From JBMYRH01 sp049602155 (GTDB lineage Bacteria > Myxococcota_A > UBA9042 > PHBI01 > JBMYRH01): 64,000 nucleotides of DNA. Shown here one piece after another: positions 1 to 8,016 of the stretch (within the stretch, counting starts at the first letter, position 1; every line of letters begins with the position of its first letter). The notes beneath the pieces were generated by a model. That model was not told where the DNA came from. It did not search any database and saw only the letters and a program-made list of their open reading frames with translations. The position numbers were made by a program, and so were the translations under genes. Location: contig JBMYRH010000009.1 in NCBI GenBank assembly GCA_049602155.1, positions 1-64,000 on the forward strand. Direction: 5' to 3'.

Positions 1-105
1 CTGCCGAAGCTGCGCCTGCCGAAGCTGCGCCTGCCGAAGCTGCGCCTGCCGAAGCTGCGCCTGCCGAAGCCGCGCCTACCGAACCCGCGCCTGCCGATGC
101 CGCCT
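1..105 (+). repeat. 15-bp tandem repeat encoding an Ala/Pro/Glu-rich segment
   Basis: Four identical copies of CTGCCGAAGCTGCGC (positions 1-60) are followed by three degenerate copies to about 105. They lie in the frame of the TPR gene that follows and encode an AEAAP-type pentapeptide repeat. The array runs off the left edge, so its full copy number is unknown. The unit is a multiple of three, so slippage would change the linker length without breaking the frame. Confidence 0.9.
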
Positions 106-3100
106 CGTCCTCTGAGGACGAGGACAGAGAGCAGTGCGAGCGTGACGTGATTCAGGGCGAGCTTGAAGAGAAAAAGTCCGCGATGAAGGCAAAGGCGGCC
201 GCAGCTGCTGCTGAAAAGAACAAGGACAACGAGCACAAGAATTTCGAAGACATCGTCGCGCGCTATGCCGAGGCTGCGCAGGACTATCAGAAAGAGTCTT
301 ACGCGATCTTGAAGCTTTCCATCGATGAGCAGAAGGCGTGGATCGATAAGCTCTACTCGAAGCAGGCGAAAGAGCTTGATGCAGCGGAGCGGCAGCGACG
401 TGAAGACGCAATCGCGCGCTTCGAGAAGTTTGTGAAGCGGTACCCCAAAAACCAGAAGTACACGCCTGATGCGATGTTCCGGCTCGCAGAGCTTTACTAC
501 GAGCGCTCCGAGGTCGCCCACGGAGACGCCCTCGACAATTACGACACTCAGCGGATGCTCTACAGTCGCGGCAAGGTGGCTGAGGAGCCTCGCTCACCCA
601 ACCAAGAGCACAGCGCGTCGATCAAGGTCTACAAGCGCCTCCTGTCTCGGTTTGGGAAGACCTACCGCTATGCGGACGCGGTCCTCTACCTCTTGGGCTA
701 CGTGCTTGAAGAGGCCATGGACGACGAGGGTGCTCGGAAGGCCTGGATGGCCCTAGTGACGCGCTACCCGAAGAGTCAGTACGCGGCAGAGGTCAACCTG
801 CGAATCGGCGAGACCCTTTTTGACTTTGCGGAGTACAAGGACGCGGCGAAGTACTACACGGCGGTGCTGAACTATCCAGAGTCCTCGTATTACGACAAAG
901 CGCTCTACAAACTCGCTTGGAGTCACTTTCAGGACTATGACTACGACTCCGCGATCAAAACATTCAAGCGCTTGTTGGCGTGGTACCACGACCAGAATAA
1001 GACCGGTGCCACCGCTTCTGCGCTTCGTGAAGAGGCTGTGGACTACCTCGCGCTCAGCTTGACTGAGGATGATTGGGACGCCGACGGCGAGATTGACCCT
1101 GACGCCGGGGTTCAGCGTGCGCTCGGTTACCTCAACGGTGGCACTGTGTGGGAGCGTGAGATCATCCGCGCTTACGCCAAGGGGCTCTACGATCTTCAGG
1201 ATAACAAGAAGTGGCCCGAGGCCATCGAGGTCTACAACTACCTCCTGAAGAGCGATCCCCTCGATGTCGAGGGCCCCGAGTACATGAAGATCGTGGTCTT
1301 GATTCACGATGAGATGGGCAAGATCGACCTCGCCGCGGATGCGCGTCAGCGCATGGTGCGCCTGTTTGGTCCGAAGTCTGACTGGTGGGCTAAGAATGCC
1401 AAGACCCCTGAGATTCAGAGCAAGATGGCTAAGGCGCTTGAGCAGACGCTTCGTCAGCGCGCGCTCTACCACCATGAGCGCGCCCAGGCCCTCAAGGTTC
1501 AGGGCCTGAGCGAGGAAGACGAGGCGGTCCTGGCAGAGTCTGTCGACCAGTACACGAAGGCGGCTGCCGCTTATCGAGAGTACATAGAGACTTACCCGAA
1601 CGAGCCAGCGTCCTACGAGATGACGTTCTTCTACGCAGAGGCCCTTTGGTACTCCGGTGATCATGTCGCCGCGGCTCCTGTATACCAACAGGTTGCGACT
1701 CACGCGCATCACACGACGTATCGAGAGACGGCTGCTTGGTCGATGATCAAGGCTTACGAGAAGGACATGGAGACCCTCGGTGAGGCGGGTCAGTTTGATC
1801 TCCGCTTTGTTCCTGCCAGTGATTGGGAGGCGCCGTTGCCTCCGGAGGATGAAGAGGCGTCCTCTGAGCTGAAGCAGATTGTCGCAGAACCGATACCCAA
1901 GAAGACGCAAGTCTGGATTGCTGCCGTGGACCTCTTCGTTGCAGGAGACATGAAGGTCAACGGCTCGCGCGAGGCTCAATCGCAGATCGCCTATAACGCG
2001 GCGGATATGTACTTCCGCGCGAACGACTTCAAGGAAGCTCGTCGTCGCTTCCGACAAGTCATCACGTGTTACCCCGGTGATGTGGTCGCGGCGAACGCGA
2101 TCGCCAACATCATCAACACGTACCGAGAAGAGAACGACTGGACCAACTTAGAGAAGTGGGCCAACAAGGCTGAGCGTCTCAACTTGGGTGATCCAAATCA
2201 GCAGAAAGAGATCCGCGCAGCCATCAAGATCTTCAAGCTAGGCAGCATGTTTAAGCGGGCTGAAGCTCTCTACAAAGACGAGAAGTACCTCGAGGCGGCG
2301 CGGGAGTTTGAGCGGCTCGCGACGCAGAACCCCGATCAGTCATTTGCAGATAAGGCCTTTTACAACGCCGCGGACGCATACAAGCGAGAGAAGTACTACG
2401 ACTCGGCCGCTCGTGTCTTTGAGCGGCTGGTCACCGATCCACGCTACAAGGACAGTGAGTTCGCTGAGGAGTCACTCTTCGAGCTCGCCGAGACCAACAA
2501 GATCTTCTTCAACTTCGATGAGGCGATCGACGGGTATCGCACCCTCTACGAGAGGTACCCGGAAGGTAAGAACCGCAAGTATGCGTTCTTCCAGATTGCG
2601 AGTCTCTTGCAGGCTGCTGGCAAGCTCCGTGAAGCCGCTGAAGAGTATGAGCGCTACATCGACGCGTATCCCGAGGCCAAAGAGGCCGCAGGAGCGCTGT
2701 ATCAGGTGGGGCTGTTGTACGAGCGCGTGGAGGACGTCAAGCAGCAGCGCCGAATCTGGAAGCTCTTTATCTCAAGGCATAATGAGACGGTGGGCATGGA
2801 GTCCCTCGTCATCGAGGCGCTGGGTAAGCTCAGCGACATCGCCTTGGCTAAGAAGGATAAGCGCGCTCACAAGAAGCTGCGCGTCCAGATCCTAGAGGAG
2901 TACAAGGCGCGCAATATGCAGCCGAAGACCCCCGCAGCCTATGTCGCAGCGAAAGCGCAATTCCAAATCATTGAAGAGACCTTCGCGATCTACAACAAGC
3001 TTCGCGTGAAGTCCTCCGACCTTAAGAAGGCGGGTGAGACCATCAACAAGAAGAAGGCGATGCTCCAAGACCTTCAAACGCAGTACCAAAACCTCGCTGA

Positions 3101-3461
3101 TTACCAGTCATTCGAGTGGGTCGTCGCCGCCGTGTACCGCATCGCTGATCTCTACGCCGAGTTCGCTCAGATGATCTACAAGGTGCCAGAGCCGAAGGGT
3201 CTTGATGACGAAGAACTCGACATGTACGTGACGCAGATTGAGGACATGGGCCTACAGTTTGAGAACATCGCAATTCAACGTTACGAGCAGGCCGTGGGCG
3301 AGTCGCGGCGCTTGAAGGTCACCAACGAGTGGTCGAAGCGCGCTCTCGTCGCGATCAACAAGTTCAAGCCCGATGACTACCCGCTCTTTAAGGAAGAGAA
3401 GTCGAAGACGGTCTTCTCTCCGACCTACACCCTCGATAACCGGGCACCACAAGCACGATGA
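3..3461 (+). CDS. Large TPR-repeat envelope protein, partial (5' end outside window)
   Basis: The frame is open to the left edge, so the true start lies upstream and 1152 residues are visible. A GTG at 147 could act as a start, but the repeat-encoded Ala/Pro/Glu linker before it is in the same frame and clearly coding. After the linker come a charged helical stretch and many degenerate tetratricopeptide repeats across the rest of the protein, with typical A..Y..L...YP pairs. TPR proteins of this size act as scaffolds. Next to TolQ/TolR genes they resemble the periplasmic TPR parts of the Myxococcus Agl/Glt machinery (AglT/GltE type), but I cannot assign orthology. The stop overlaps the next start (ATGA), which suggests translational coupling. 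Confidence 0.85.
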   Translation, partial: AEAAPAEAAPAEAAPAEAAPAEAAPTEPAPADAASSSEDEDREQCERDVIQGELEEKKSAMKAKAAAAAAEKNKDNEHKNFEDIVARYAEAAQDYQKESYAILKLSIDEQKAWIDKLYSKQAKELDAAERQRREDAIARFEKFVKRYPKNQKYTPDAMFRLAELYYERSEVAHGDALDNYDTQRMLYSRGKVAEEPRSPNQEHSASIKVYKRLLSRFGKTYRYADAVLYLLGYVLEEAMDDEGARKAWMALVTRYPKSQYAAEVNLRIGETLFDFAEYKDAAKYYTAVLNYPESSYYDKALYKLAWSHFQDYDYDSAIKTFKRLLAWYHDQNKTGATASALREEAVDYLALSLTEDDWDADGEIDPDAGVQRALGYLNGGTVWEREIIRAYAKGLYDLQDNKKWPEAIEVYNYLLKSDPLDVEGPEYMKIVVLIHDEMGKIDLAADARQRMVRLFGPKSDWWAKNAKTPEIQSKMAKALEQTLRQRALYHHERAQALKVQGLSEEDEAVLAESVDQYTKAAAAYREYIETYPNEPASYEMTFFYAEALWYSGDHVAAAPVYQQVATHAHHTTYRETAAWSMIKAYEKDMETLGEAGQFDLRFVPASDWEAPLPPEDEEASSELKQIVAEPIPKKTQVWIAAVDLFVAGDMKVNGSREAQSQIAYNAADMYFRANDFKEARRRFRQVITCYPGDVVAANAIANIINTYREENDWTNLEKWANKAERLNLGDPNQQKEIRAAIKIFKLGSMFKRAEALYKDEKYLEAAREFERLATQNPDQSFADKAFYNAADAYKREKYYDSAARVFERLVTDPRYKDSEFAEESLFELAETNKIFFNFDEAIDGYRTLYERYPEGKNRKYAFFQIASLLQAAGKLREAAEEYERYIDAYPEAKEAAGALYQVGLLYERVEDVKQQRRIWKLFISRHNETVGMESLVIEALGKLSDIALAKKDKRAHKKLRVQILEEYKARNMQPKTPAAYVAAKAQFQIIEETFAIYNKLRVKSSDLKKAGETINKKKAMLQDLQTQYQNLADYQSFEWVVAAVYRIADLYAEFAQMIYKVPEPKGLDDEELDMYVTQIEDMGLQFENIAIQRYEQAVGESRRLKVTNEWSKRALVAINKFKPDDYPLFKEEKSKTVFSPTYTLDNRAPQAR

Positions 3462-5215
3462 CCCGACACCTCCCCAGCTCAATCTTCATGTCGCTGTTTA
3501 TGCTCAGCGGGGTCGCTGCGTTTACGCTCGTGACCGCGCCAGCAGCATCCGCGCAAGCGCCTGATGACGATGGTTGGGACGACGAGGAGGGTGACGATTG
3601 GGGGGATGAGGGAGAGGCGAAGCCAGCAAAGCCCGAGCCCGAAAAACCAGCCCCCCCCAAGCCTGAAGAAGAAGGTGAGGAGGATGACGGCTGGGGCGAT
3701 GACGATGGCGCTGAGCCCGCCCCTGCCGAGCCCGCCCCTGCCGAGCCCGCCCCTGCCGAGCCCGCCCCCGCTGACGACAGCGCGGATGAAGATGGTTGGG
3801 GTGATGAAGAGCCGGCTGAGGCGAAGCCCCCGCAGCCTGCCTCTACGGATGATGATTGGGGTGAGGAAGAGCCCGACGCACCGACTGACTCAGGTGCCGC
3901 TCCCGCCGAACCGGCGCCGGCTGCTGCGCCCGAGCCCGAGCCCGAGCCCGAGCCCACCCCGGAGCCTCCGCCGGAGCCAGAATTTCCCCCGATGCCCTCG
4001 CCCCCTGCCGATCTCACCCCCGGTGCTAAGCTCGCCTTTACCGCCGGCGCGCTGATCGACAGGGGTGAATTTACCGCCGCAGAAGCGAAGGCCTCCTTGG
4101 CGACGGTGACCCCGGGTGGGGAAGTGGAGGGGCTCATCCAGATGGCCCGCCTTCGGCTCCGCCAAGGCCGCCTTCGCGAAGCGATTCAATCTGCGCGATC
4201 CGCAGTCGGCCAAAGCGAGCAGAGCGCGCCTGCGCGCCTCATCTTGCTGCGCCTCCTTGCGTCTCAAGGGGAGTCGGTCGATGACCAAGTGACGGCAATC
4301 GAGCGGCTGACGCAGCGCTTTCCGGATGACCTTGGGCTAGCGATCGTCCTGGCTGAGGCACAACTTATCGCGAAGCAAAACGCCGCCGCGATGAAGACCG
4401 CCCGCGCGATATTGAAGCGCGCGGAGACCTCCGTCACGGCGATGAAGCTCCTCGCGCGTGCCTATTATGCCGCAGGAAATGATGCGACGACGGAGTCGAT
4501 TCTTGAGCGCGCCGTGGGGATCGAGGAGGACGCCGAGGCCTGTCACCTGATGTCTCAGGTCTACCTTAAGCGCGAGAATGTCGTCCAAGCTCGAATTTGG
4601 CTCGATCGCGCCATCGCCGTGAACCCTTTCTATATCGAAGCGCTCAACAACCTCGGTGTCACGTTCATCCAGATGCGTGACTTCCCTGCGGCCCTGACGG
4701 TCTTGCCGAGGTTGACCCGTATGGCCCCTGGGTTTGGTGCCGCATGGTTAAACCTCGGCATCGCCCAACGCGGCGCCAAGCGGTTCACTGACGCCGAGCA
4801 GTCTTGGAAAGAGGTCTTGAAGGTCGAGCCCAGGATGTCTGACGCCTGGTTCAATCTAGGGGTGCTTTACCTCGAGAACGACATCCCTGGTCTGACCAAA
4901 GAAGTGCGCCTCAATCAGTCGATTGATGCCTTTAACCGCTATCGGCATGGGGCGCGGATGCGAGGGCAGGCCGACAAGAGCATCGACACTTATATTAAAG
5001 AAGCGAAGCGCCTGATCGCCCAAGAGAAGAAAGCCAAGGAGGACGCGCTCAAGAAGCCTGACTCTGGCGGTGATGATGACTGGGGCGATGACGGCGACGA
5101 CAGCGGAGGCGGCGACAGCGGAGGCGGCGACGACGACTGGGGCGACGATGACGGAGGTGACTCCGGCGGTGATGATGACTGGGGTGATGATAGTGGAGGC
5201 GACGATGACTGGTAG
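3458..5215 (+). CDS. Secreted TPR protein with acidic-tryptophan motifs at both ends
   Basis: This 585-residue protein starts in an ATGA overlap with the preceding TPR gene. A signal peptide spans about 1-34 and ends in ASAQA. Residues 35-190 are acidic and Pro/Ala-rich with five Trp embedded in Asp/Glu runs (DDGWDDEE, DDWGDEG, DGWGDDD, DGWGDEE, DDWGEEE) plus EPAPA and PE repeats. TPRs occupy about 190-525. The last 45 residues return to the same DDDWGDD motif four times, and Trp is the final residue. The fold suggests a periplasmic scaffold for the TolQ/TolR machine downstream. The function of the acidic-Trp motif is unknown; calcium binding or docking to a basic partner is possible. Confidence 0.85.
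   Translation: MTRHLPSSIFMSLFMLSGVAAFTLVTAPAASAQAPDDDGWDDEEGDDWGDEGEAKPAKPEPEKPAPPKPEEEGEEDDGWGDDDGAEPAPAEPAPAEPAPAEPAPADDSADEDGWGDEEPAEAKPPQPASTDDDWGEEEPDAPTDSGAAPAEPAPAAAPEPEPEPEPTPEPPPEPEFPPMPSPPADLTPGAKLAFTAGALIDRGEFTAAEAKASLATVTPGGEVEGLIQMARLRLRQGRLREAIQSARSAVGQSEQSAPARLILLRLLASQGESVDDQVTAIERLTQRFPDDLGLAIVLAEAQLIAKQNAAAMKTARAILKRAETSVTAMKLLARAYYAAGNDATTESILERAVGIEEDAEACHLMSQVYLKRENVVQARIWLDRAIAVNPFYIEALNNLGVTFIQMRDFPAALTVLPRLTRMAPGFGAAWLNLGIAQRGAKRFTDAEQSWKEVLKVEPRMSDAWFNLGVLYLENDIPGLTKEVRLNQSIDAFNRYRHGARMRGQADKSIDTYIKEAKRLIAQEKKAKEDALKKPDSGGDDDWGDDGDDSGGGDSGGGDDDWGDDDGGDSGGDDDWGDDSGGDDDW
3711..3773 (+). repeat. 15-bp tandem repeat inside the TPR gene
   Basis: About four copies of a 15-bp unit (GAGCCCGCCCCTGCC) encode EPAPA repeats. 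A short run of the hexamer GAGCCC near 3930-3957 encodes Pro-Glu dipeptides. Both keep the reading frame. Confidence 0.85.
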
Positions 5216-5474
5216 CCGAGTGCCAAACGTGTTCCGCGGCCTGGTGATTTGCGTTCTAGCGTTCAGCTTCCTCACCGTGGCTCCGAGCGCGAGCGCGGCT
5301 GATAAACGCAACCCGAAGGTCATTGAGCTCGAGGGAATTGACGTGATTGGCAAGGTCGCTAAGCCCCAAGTTTTTTATGTGCTGGGCCGAAGTACGGTTC
5401 GCTATGAACAGCTGAAACTCGATCAGAGTTTCGTGACTCGCATCGTCGCCGCGGCTCGCGCGAATCCCTTTTAG
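5205..5474 (+). CDS. Small secreted protein of the TolQ/R envelope cluster
   Basis: An 89-residue protein. The ATG at 5205 is chosen because GGAGG lies just upstream (5194-5198), and it overlaps the end of the preceding TPR gene by 11 bp in another frame. The N-terminus is a clear signal peptide ending in SASAA near residue 32. The mature part is about 57 residues, with a conserved-looking stretch around EGIDVIGKVAKPQVFYVLGR. I recognise no family. Its position between the TPR scaffolds and the TolQ/TolR genes suggests a small periplasmic part of the same machine. A GTG at 5220 is an alternative but would shorten the signal peptide. Confidence 0.7.
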   Translation: MTGSRVPNVFRGLVICVLAFSFLTVAPSASAADKRNPKVIELEGIDVIGKVAKPQVFYVLGRSTVRYEQLKLDQSFVTRIVAAARANPF

Positions 5475-5787
5475 TCTCTAACTTTTTCAGCCTGCGAATT
5501 GCCGCTAGGTGGCACTGTAGGCGGCTACAAGGCCCCCCCCCCTCCCAACCGGTGGAACAAACACATCACAACTAGACATTGTGGGCTTGACCGTTGCCGC
5601 TGGAATGGTTAAGCGTTTGGGCGCTCCAAAGCGGAGCCAATAGTGGATGCCATCCTCAAAAGAAACTGCCCGCGAGGGTAACGAGGGTGGCCTCGAAAAC
5701 GCTGTCTCTAAGTGTTATGACAGCATCATTAACAGGAATCGTCGGCCAAGCGGCCGCTGACTAAAATAGCTCGAAGGAAGGTGCGAG
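5475..5787. other. 313-bp gap without a gene; contains a 10-C tract
   Basis: No convincing ORF, tRNA or strong promoter is visible. The stretch holds ten consecutive C at 5533-5542, a short inverted repeat (GCTGTC at 5701-5706 with GACAGC at 5719-5724) and a purine-rich ribosome-binding site (AAGGAAGG) just before the TolQ-like start. It separates the TPR genes from the channel genes and may contain a promoter I cannot define. Confidence 0.6.
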
Positions 5788-6429
5788 ATGGATTCGATTG
5801 CTAAGGCCATGAGCGAGGGCGGCATCTGGATGTACATCATCCTGGCGACCTCGATTGTCGGCGTGGGCATCATGATCGAGCGGTTCGTGATGTTGTTCTT
5901 TAAGTACAACATCAACGCGACTGCGTTCATGGCCCAGATTCAAAAGCTGGTCATGGCGAACAGCATCGACAAGGCGATCAAGCTTTGTAATGCGGCTCCG
6001 TCGGCTGCGCTTGCGCGTGTCATCAAGGCCGGCCTCACTCGCGCCAACAAGAGCGCGGATGAGATCCAGAACGCTGTTGAGGAGGCGACCCTTGAGGTCA
6101 TCCCCTTCATTCAGCGCCGCACAAACACCCTGGCCGCGATCGCCAACATCGCCACCCTGATGGGCCTCCTCGGTACCATCATCGGCATGATCGGCGCCTT
6201 CTCGGACATGGCAACGGTGGCTCCCGACAAGCGCCAGGAGGCTCTTGGACGGAACATCTCGCTCGCAATGAACACGACGGCTTTCGGCCTCATCGTGGCT
6301 ATTCCTTGCATGCTTGCTCACCTGATCCTGTCAGGCGTGACCAAGAAGATCATCGACGAGATCGACCTTTACTCGGTTAAGCTCGAGAATTTGCTCATCT
6401 CACGTCATAAGCCTTCTTCGGATCGCTAG
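5788..6429 (+). CDS. MotA/TolQ/ExbB-family proton channel protein
   Basis: 213 residues with three membrane helices at about 13-36, 114-138 and 158-182, the usual TolQ/ExbB topology. The second helix carries the family pattern TLMGLLGTIIGMIGAF and the third carries NTTAFGLIVAIP, the Thr/Ala-rich faces that line the proton path. With TolR/ExbD partners such proteins form a proton-motive-force-driven motor in the inner membrane. The two TolR-like genes follow at once, and a TonB-like FHA protein comes after them. The set resembles AglR with AglQ/AglS in Myxococcus more than a housekeeping Tol-Pal locus, since no tolA, tolB or pal is present. The ATG is preceded by AAGGAAGG. Confidence 0.9.
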   Translation: MDSIAKAMSEGGIWMYIILATSIVGVGIMIERFVMLFFKYNINATAFMAQIQKLVMANSIDKAIKLCNAAPSAALARVIKAGLTRANKSADEIQNAVEEATLEVIPFIQRRTNTLAAIANIATLMGLLGTIIGMIGAFSDMATVAPDKRQEALGRNISLAMNTTAFGLIVAIPCMLAHLILSGVTKKIIDEIDLYSVKLENLLISRHKPSSDR

Positions 6430-6490
6430 CGATTCGAACTGCGCCCCTACTGTGGGGCGCAGGGCCCTTGACCCGTGACTGGAGGCGACG

Positions 6491-7099
6491 ATGGCACGCA
6501 AGCCGTCAGACAGAGCGCATGGTGAAGAAGTCAATGCGGACCTCAACTTGGTCCCCATTATGGCTATCCTCATCATCTTGATTCCGGTGCTCTTGTACGC
6601 TTTCACCTTCTTTGAGGTGAAAGTTCAGGCTGTCGCAGCGCCCCGCTTGGGACCTGCACAGAAGAGCAAGAAGAAGGAAGAGGACGATCAAAAGAAGCCA
6701 CTGAACCTGACTGTCCTCGTGACAAAAGATGGGTTTGCGCTCAAGCAGCAGGCTGAATTGACTGACGAGCCTGATCCTCCTATTCCGAAACGGACCTTCA
6801 TTGTTAACGGCAATGAGAAGCTCGAGTACGACTACCCGGCCCTCTACAACCGGATCCGTCAGAAGAAGATCGAGCACCCTGACGAGACCACCGTCAACGT
6901 CGGCGCCGAGATGGACATCCCATGGCAGACGATCGCACGCACGATCGACGCTACCAGGGTCCAGCTTGAGAAAGACTCGTACGAGGATCTCGTGAAGTAC
7001 AACGATGCCAAGCCGAAGATGGGTAAGGACACGGATGGGGACGGTTCTGCCGACCCGGTCGATATGTTCCCCGCCGTCGTCTTCGTTGTCGCGGAGTAG
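6491..7099 (+). CDS. ExbD/TolR-like protein lacking the membrane Asp
   Basis: 202 residues: a short cytoplasmic N-terminus, one membrane helix at about 21-40 and a periplasmic domain. The helix starts with the family pattern DLNL, but the position that should hold the proton-carrying Asp is Ala25 (LVPIMAILI). The neighbouring paralog keeps Asp40 at the equivalent place. Near the C-terminus DTDGDGSAD (180-188) looks like a calcium-binding DxDxDG loop, unusual for this family. GGAGG precedes the ATG. It probably forms a mixed stator with the second TolR-like protein; an Asp-less subunit may be structural. Family assignment is firm, role inferred. Confidence 0.85.
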   Translation: MARKPSDRAHGEEVNADLNLVPIMAILIILIPVLLYAFTFFEVKVQAVAAPRLGPAQKSKKKEEDDQKKPLNLTVLVTKDGFALKQQAELTDEPDPPIPKRTFIVNGNEKLEYDYPALYNRIRQKKIEHPDETTVNVGAEMDIPWQTIARTIDATRVQLEKDSYEDLVKYNDAKPKMGKDTDGDGSADPVDMFPAVVFVVAE

Positions 7100-7197
7100 C
7101 GCGTATCTCACGCGTGACGCAGAGAGGGATTCTCCCGCAACATAGGAAGCCCCGTCAGGAAGCTTCCACCGCCAATCACGAGTAGCGAGAGGCAGCA

Positions 7198-7833
7198 ATG
7201 GCGCCCCAAGATCAAAAAAGTTCCGAGGACGAGATCGTAGCCTTCGAGAAGAAGGACCGAAAAGGCCCTCGTGCCGGTGACGACACGAGTGACTTGAACA
7301 TCAACTCGATGATGGACATGATCACCATCCTCTTGGTGTTCCTCCTCGTCACCCTGACAAGTGATCCGCTTAGCATTAAGCAGGACGACTTCTTGCTCTT
7401 GGCCAAGTCGACGGTGGATTACAATCCTCAGGACTCGGTGCCCGTCACGCTGACGAAGAACAAGATCATCGTCGATAATAAGGCCGTCGTGAAAGTCGAC
7501 TGCTCCGTCGGTGGTCAAGTCTGTCAACGCGAGGACTACAAACGCAACGACGCCTTCTACTCTGTCGATAAGTCCTTCAAGGAGGACGGTGACGAGAAGA
7601 GCTTCATGATCGAGCCGCTTCATAAATCTCTTGAGCAGATCGTGAAGCAGCAGAAAGAAGAGGCGAAGGAGCTTGGGCGAGAGTTTAAACCTGTCGCCAC
7701 GATTATCTGCGATGGGAACATCCCGTTCCGGCTCATCGCGGAGACTGTCTACACCTCTGGAATGGCGGGGCTGAGTGAGCTCAACTTCGCGATCATCAAA
7801 ACGAGTAACCGCGCCGGTTTAGACGGAAAATAG
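7198..7833 (+). CDS. ExbD/TolR-like protein with conserved membrane Asp
   Basis: 211 residues with one membrane helix (about 36-55) that contains the canonical Asp (Asp40 in NSMMDMITILLVF) needed for proton-driven work in ExbD/TolR/MotB-type stators. The periplasmic part has two closely spaced cysteines (Cys102 and Cys109) that could form a disulfide, and a third near the end (IICDGNIPF). It follows the first ExbD-like gene by about 100 bp on the same strand and pairs with the TolQ-like channel. The start has GAGAGG upstream. Confidence 0.88.
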   Translation: MAPQDQKSSEDEIVAFEKKDRKGPRAGDDTSDLNINSMMDMITILLVFLLVTLTSDPLSIKQDDFLLLAKSTVDYNPQDSVPVTLTKNKIIVDNKAVVKVDCSVGGQVCQREDYKRNDAFYSVDKSFKEDGDEKSFMIEPLHKSLEQIVKQQKEEAKELGREFKPVATIICDGNIPFRLIAETVYTSGMAGLSELNFAIIKTSNRAGLDGK

Positions 7834-8016
7834 AGAGTGAGGGAGTAGCCCGTTCCATTGACGCATTGTACTCTGGGAGAGGTTACAGGCCCTTCGGCAC
7901 GCCACGGCGGCCAACGTAGCGCCAGAAACACGTAATAGCAGAGGGCTTCGGCCCAAGGGGATTTCGACTCGGTCCCGCCCGCATGGCAAGTGGTGAAGGA
8001 GTCGAAAGGGAAGTTG

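Noticed and set aside
753..2057. 434-residue reverse-strand frame over the large TPR gene
   Set aside because: It mirrors the codon pattern of the forward gene, has no family motif or ribosome-binding site and contradicts the clear TPR protein.
3388..4137. 249-residue reverse Ser/Gly/Ala-rich frame
   Set aside because: Low-complexity shadow of the acidic-Pro repeats of the forward TPR gene.
5070..5204. Upstream extension of the small secreted protein to 5070
   Set aside because: The added residues are a frame-shifted reading of the DDDWGDD repeats and would bury the signal peptide; ATG 5205 has its own GGAGG.
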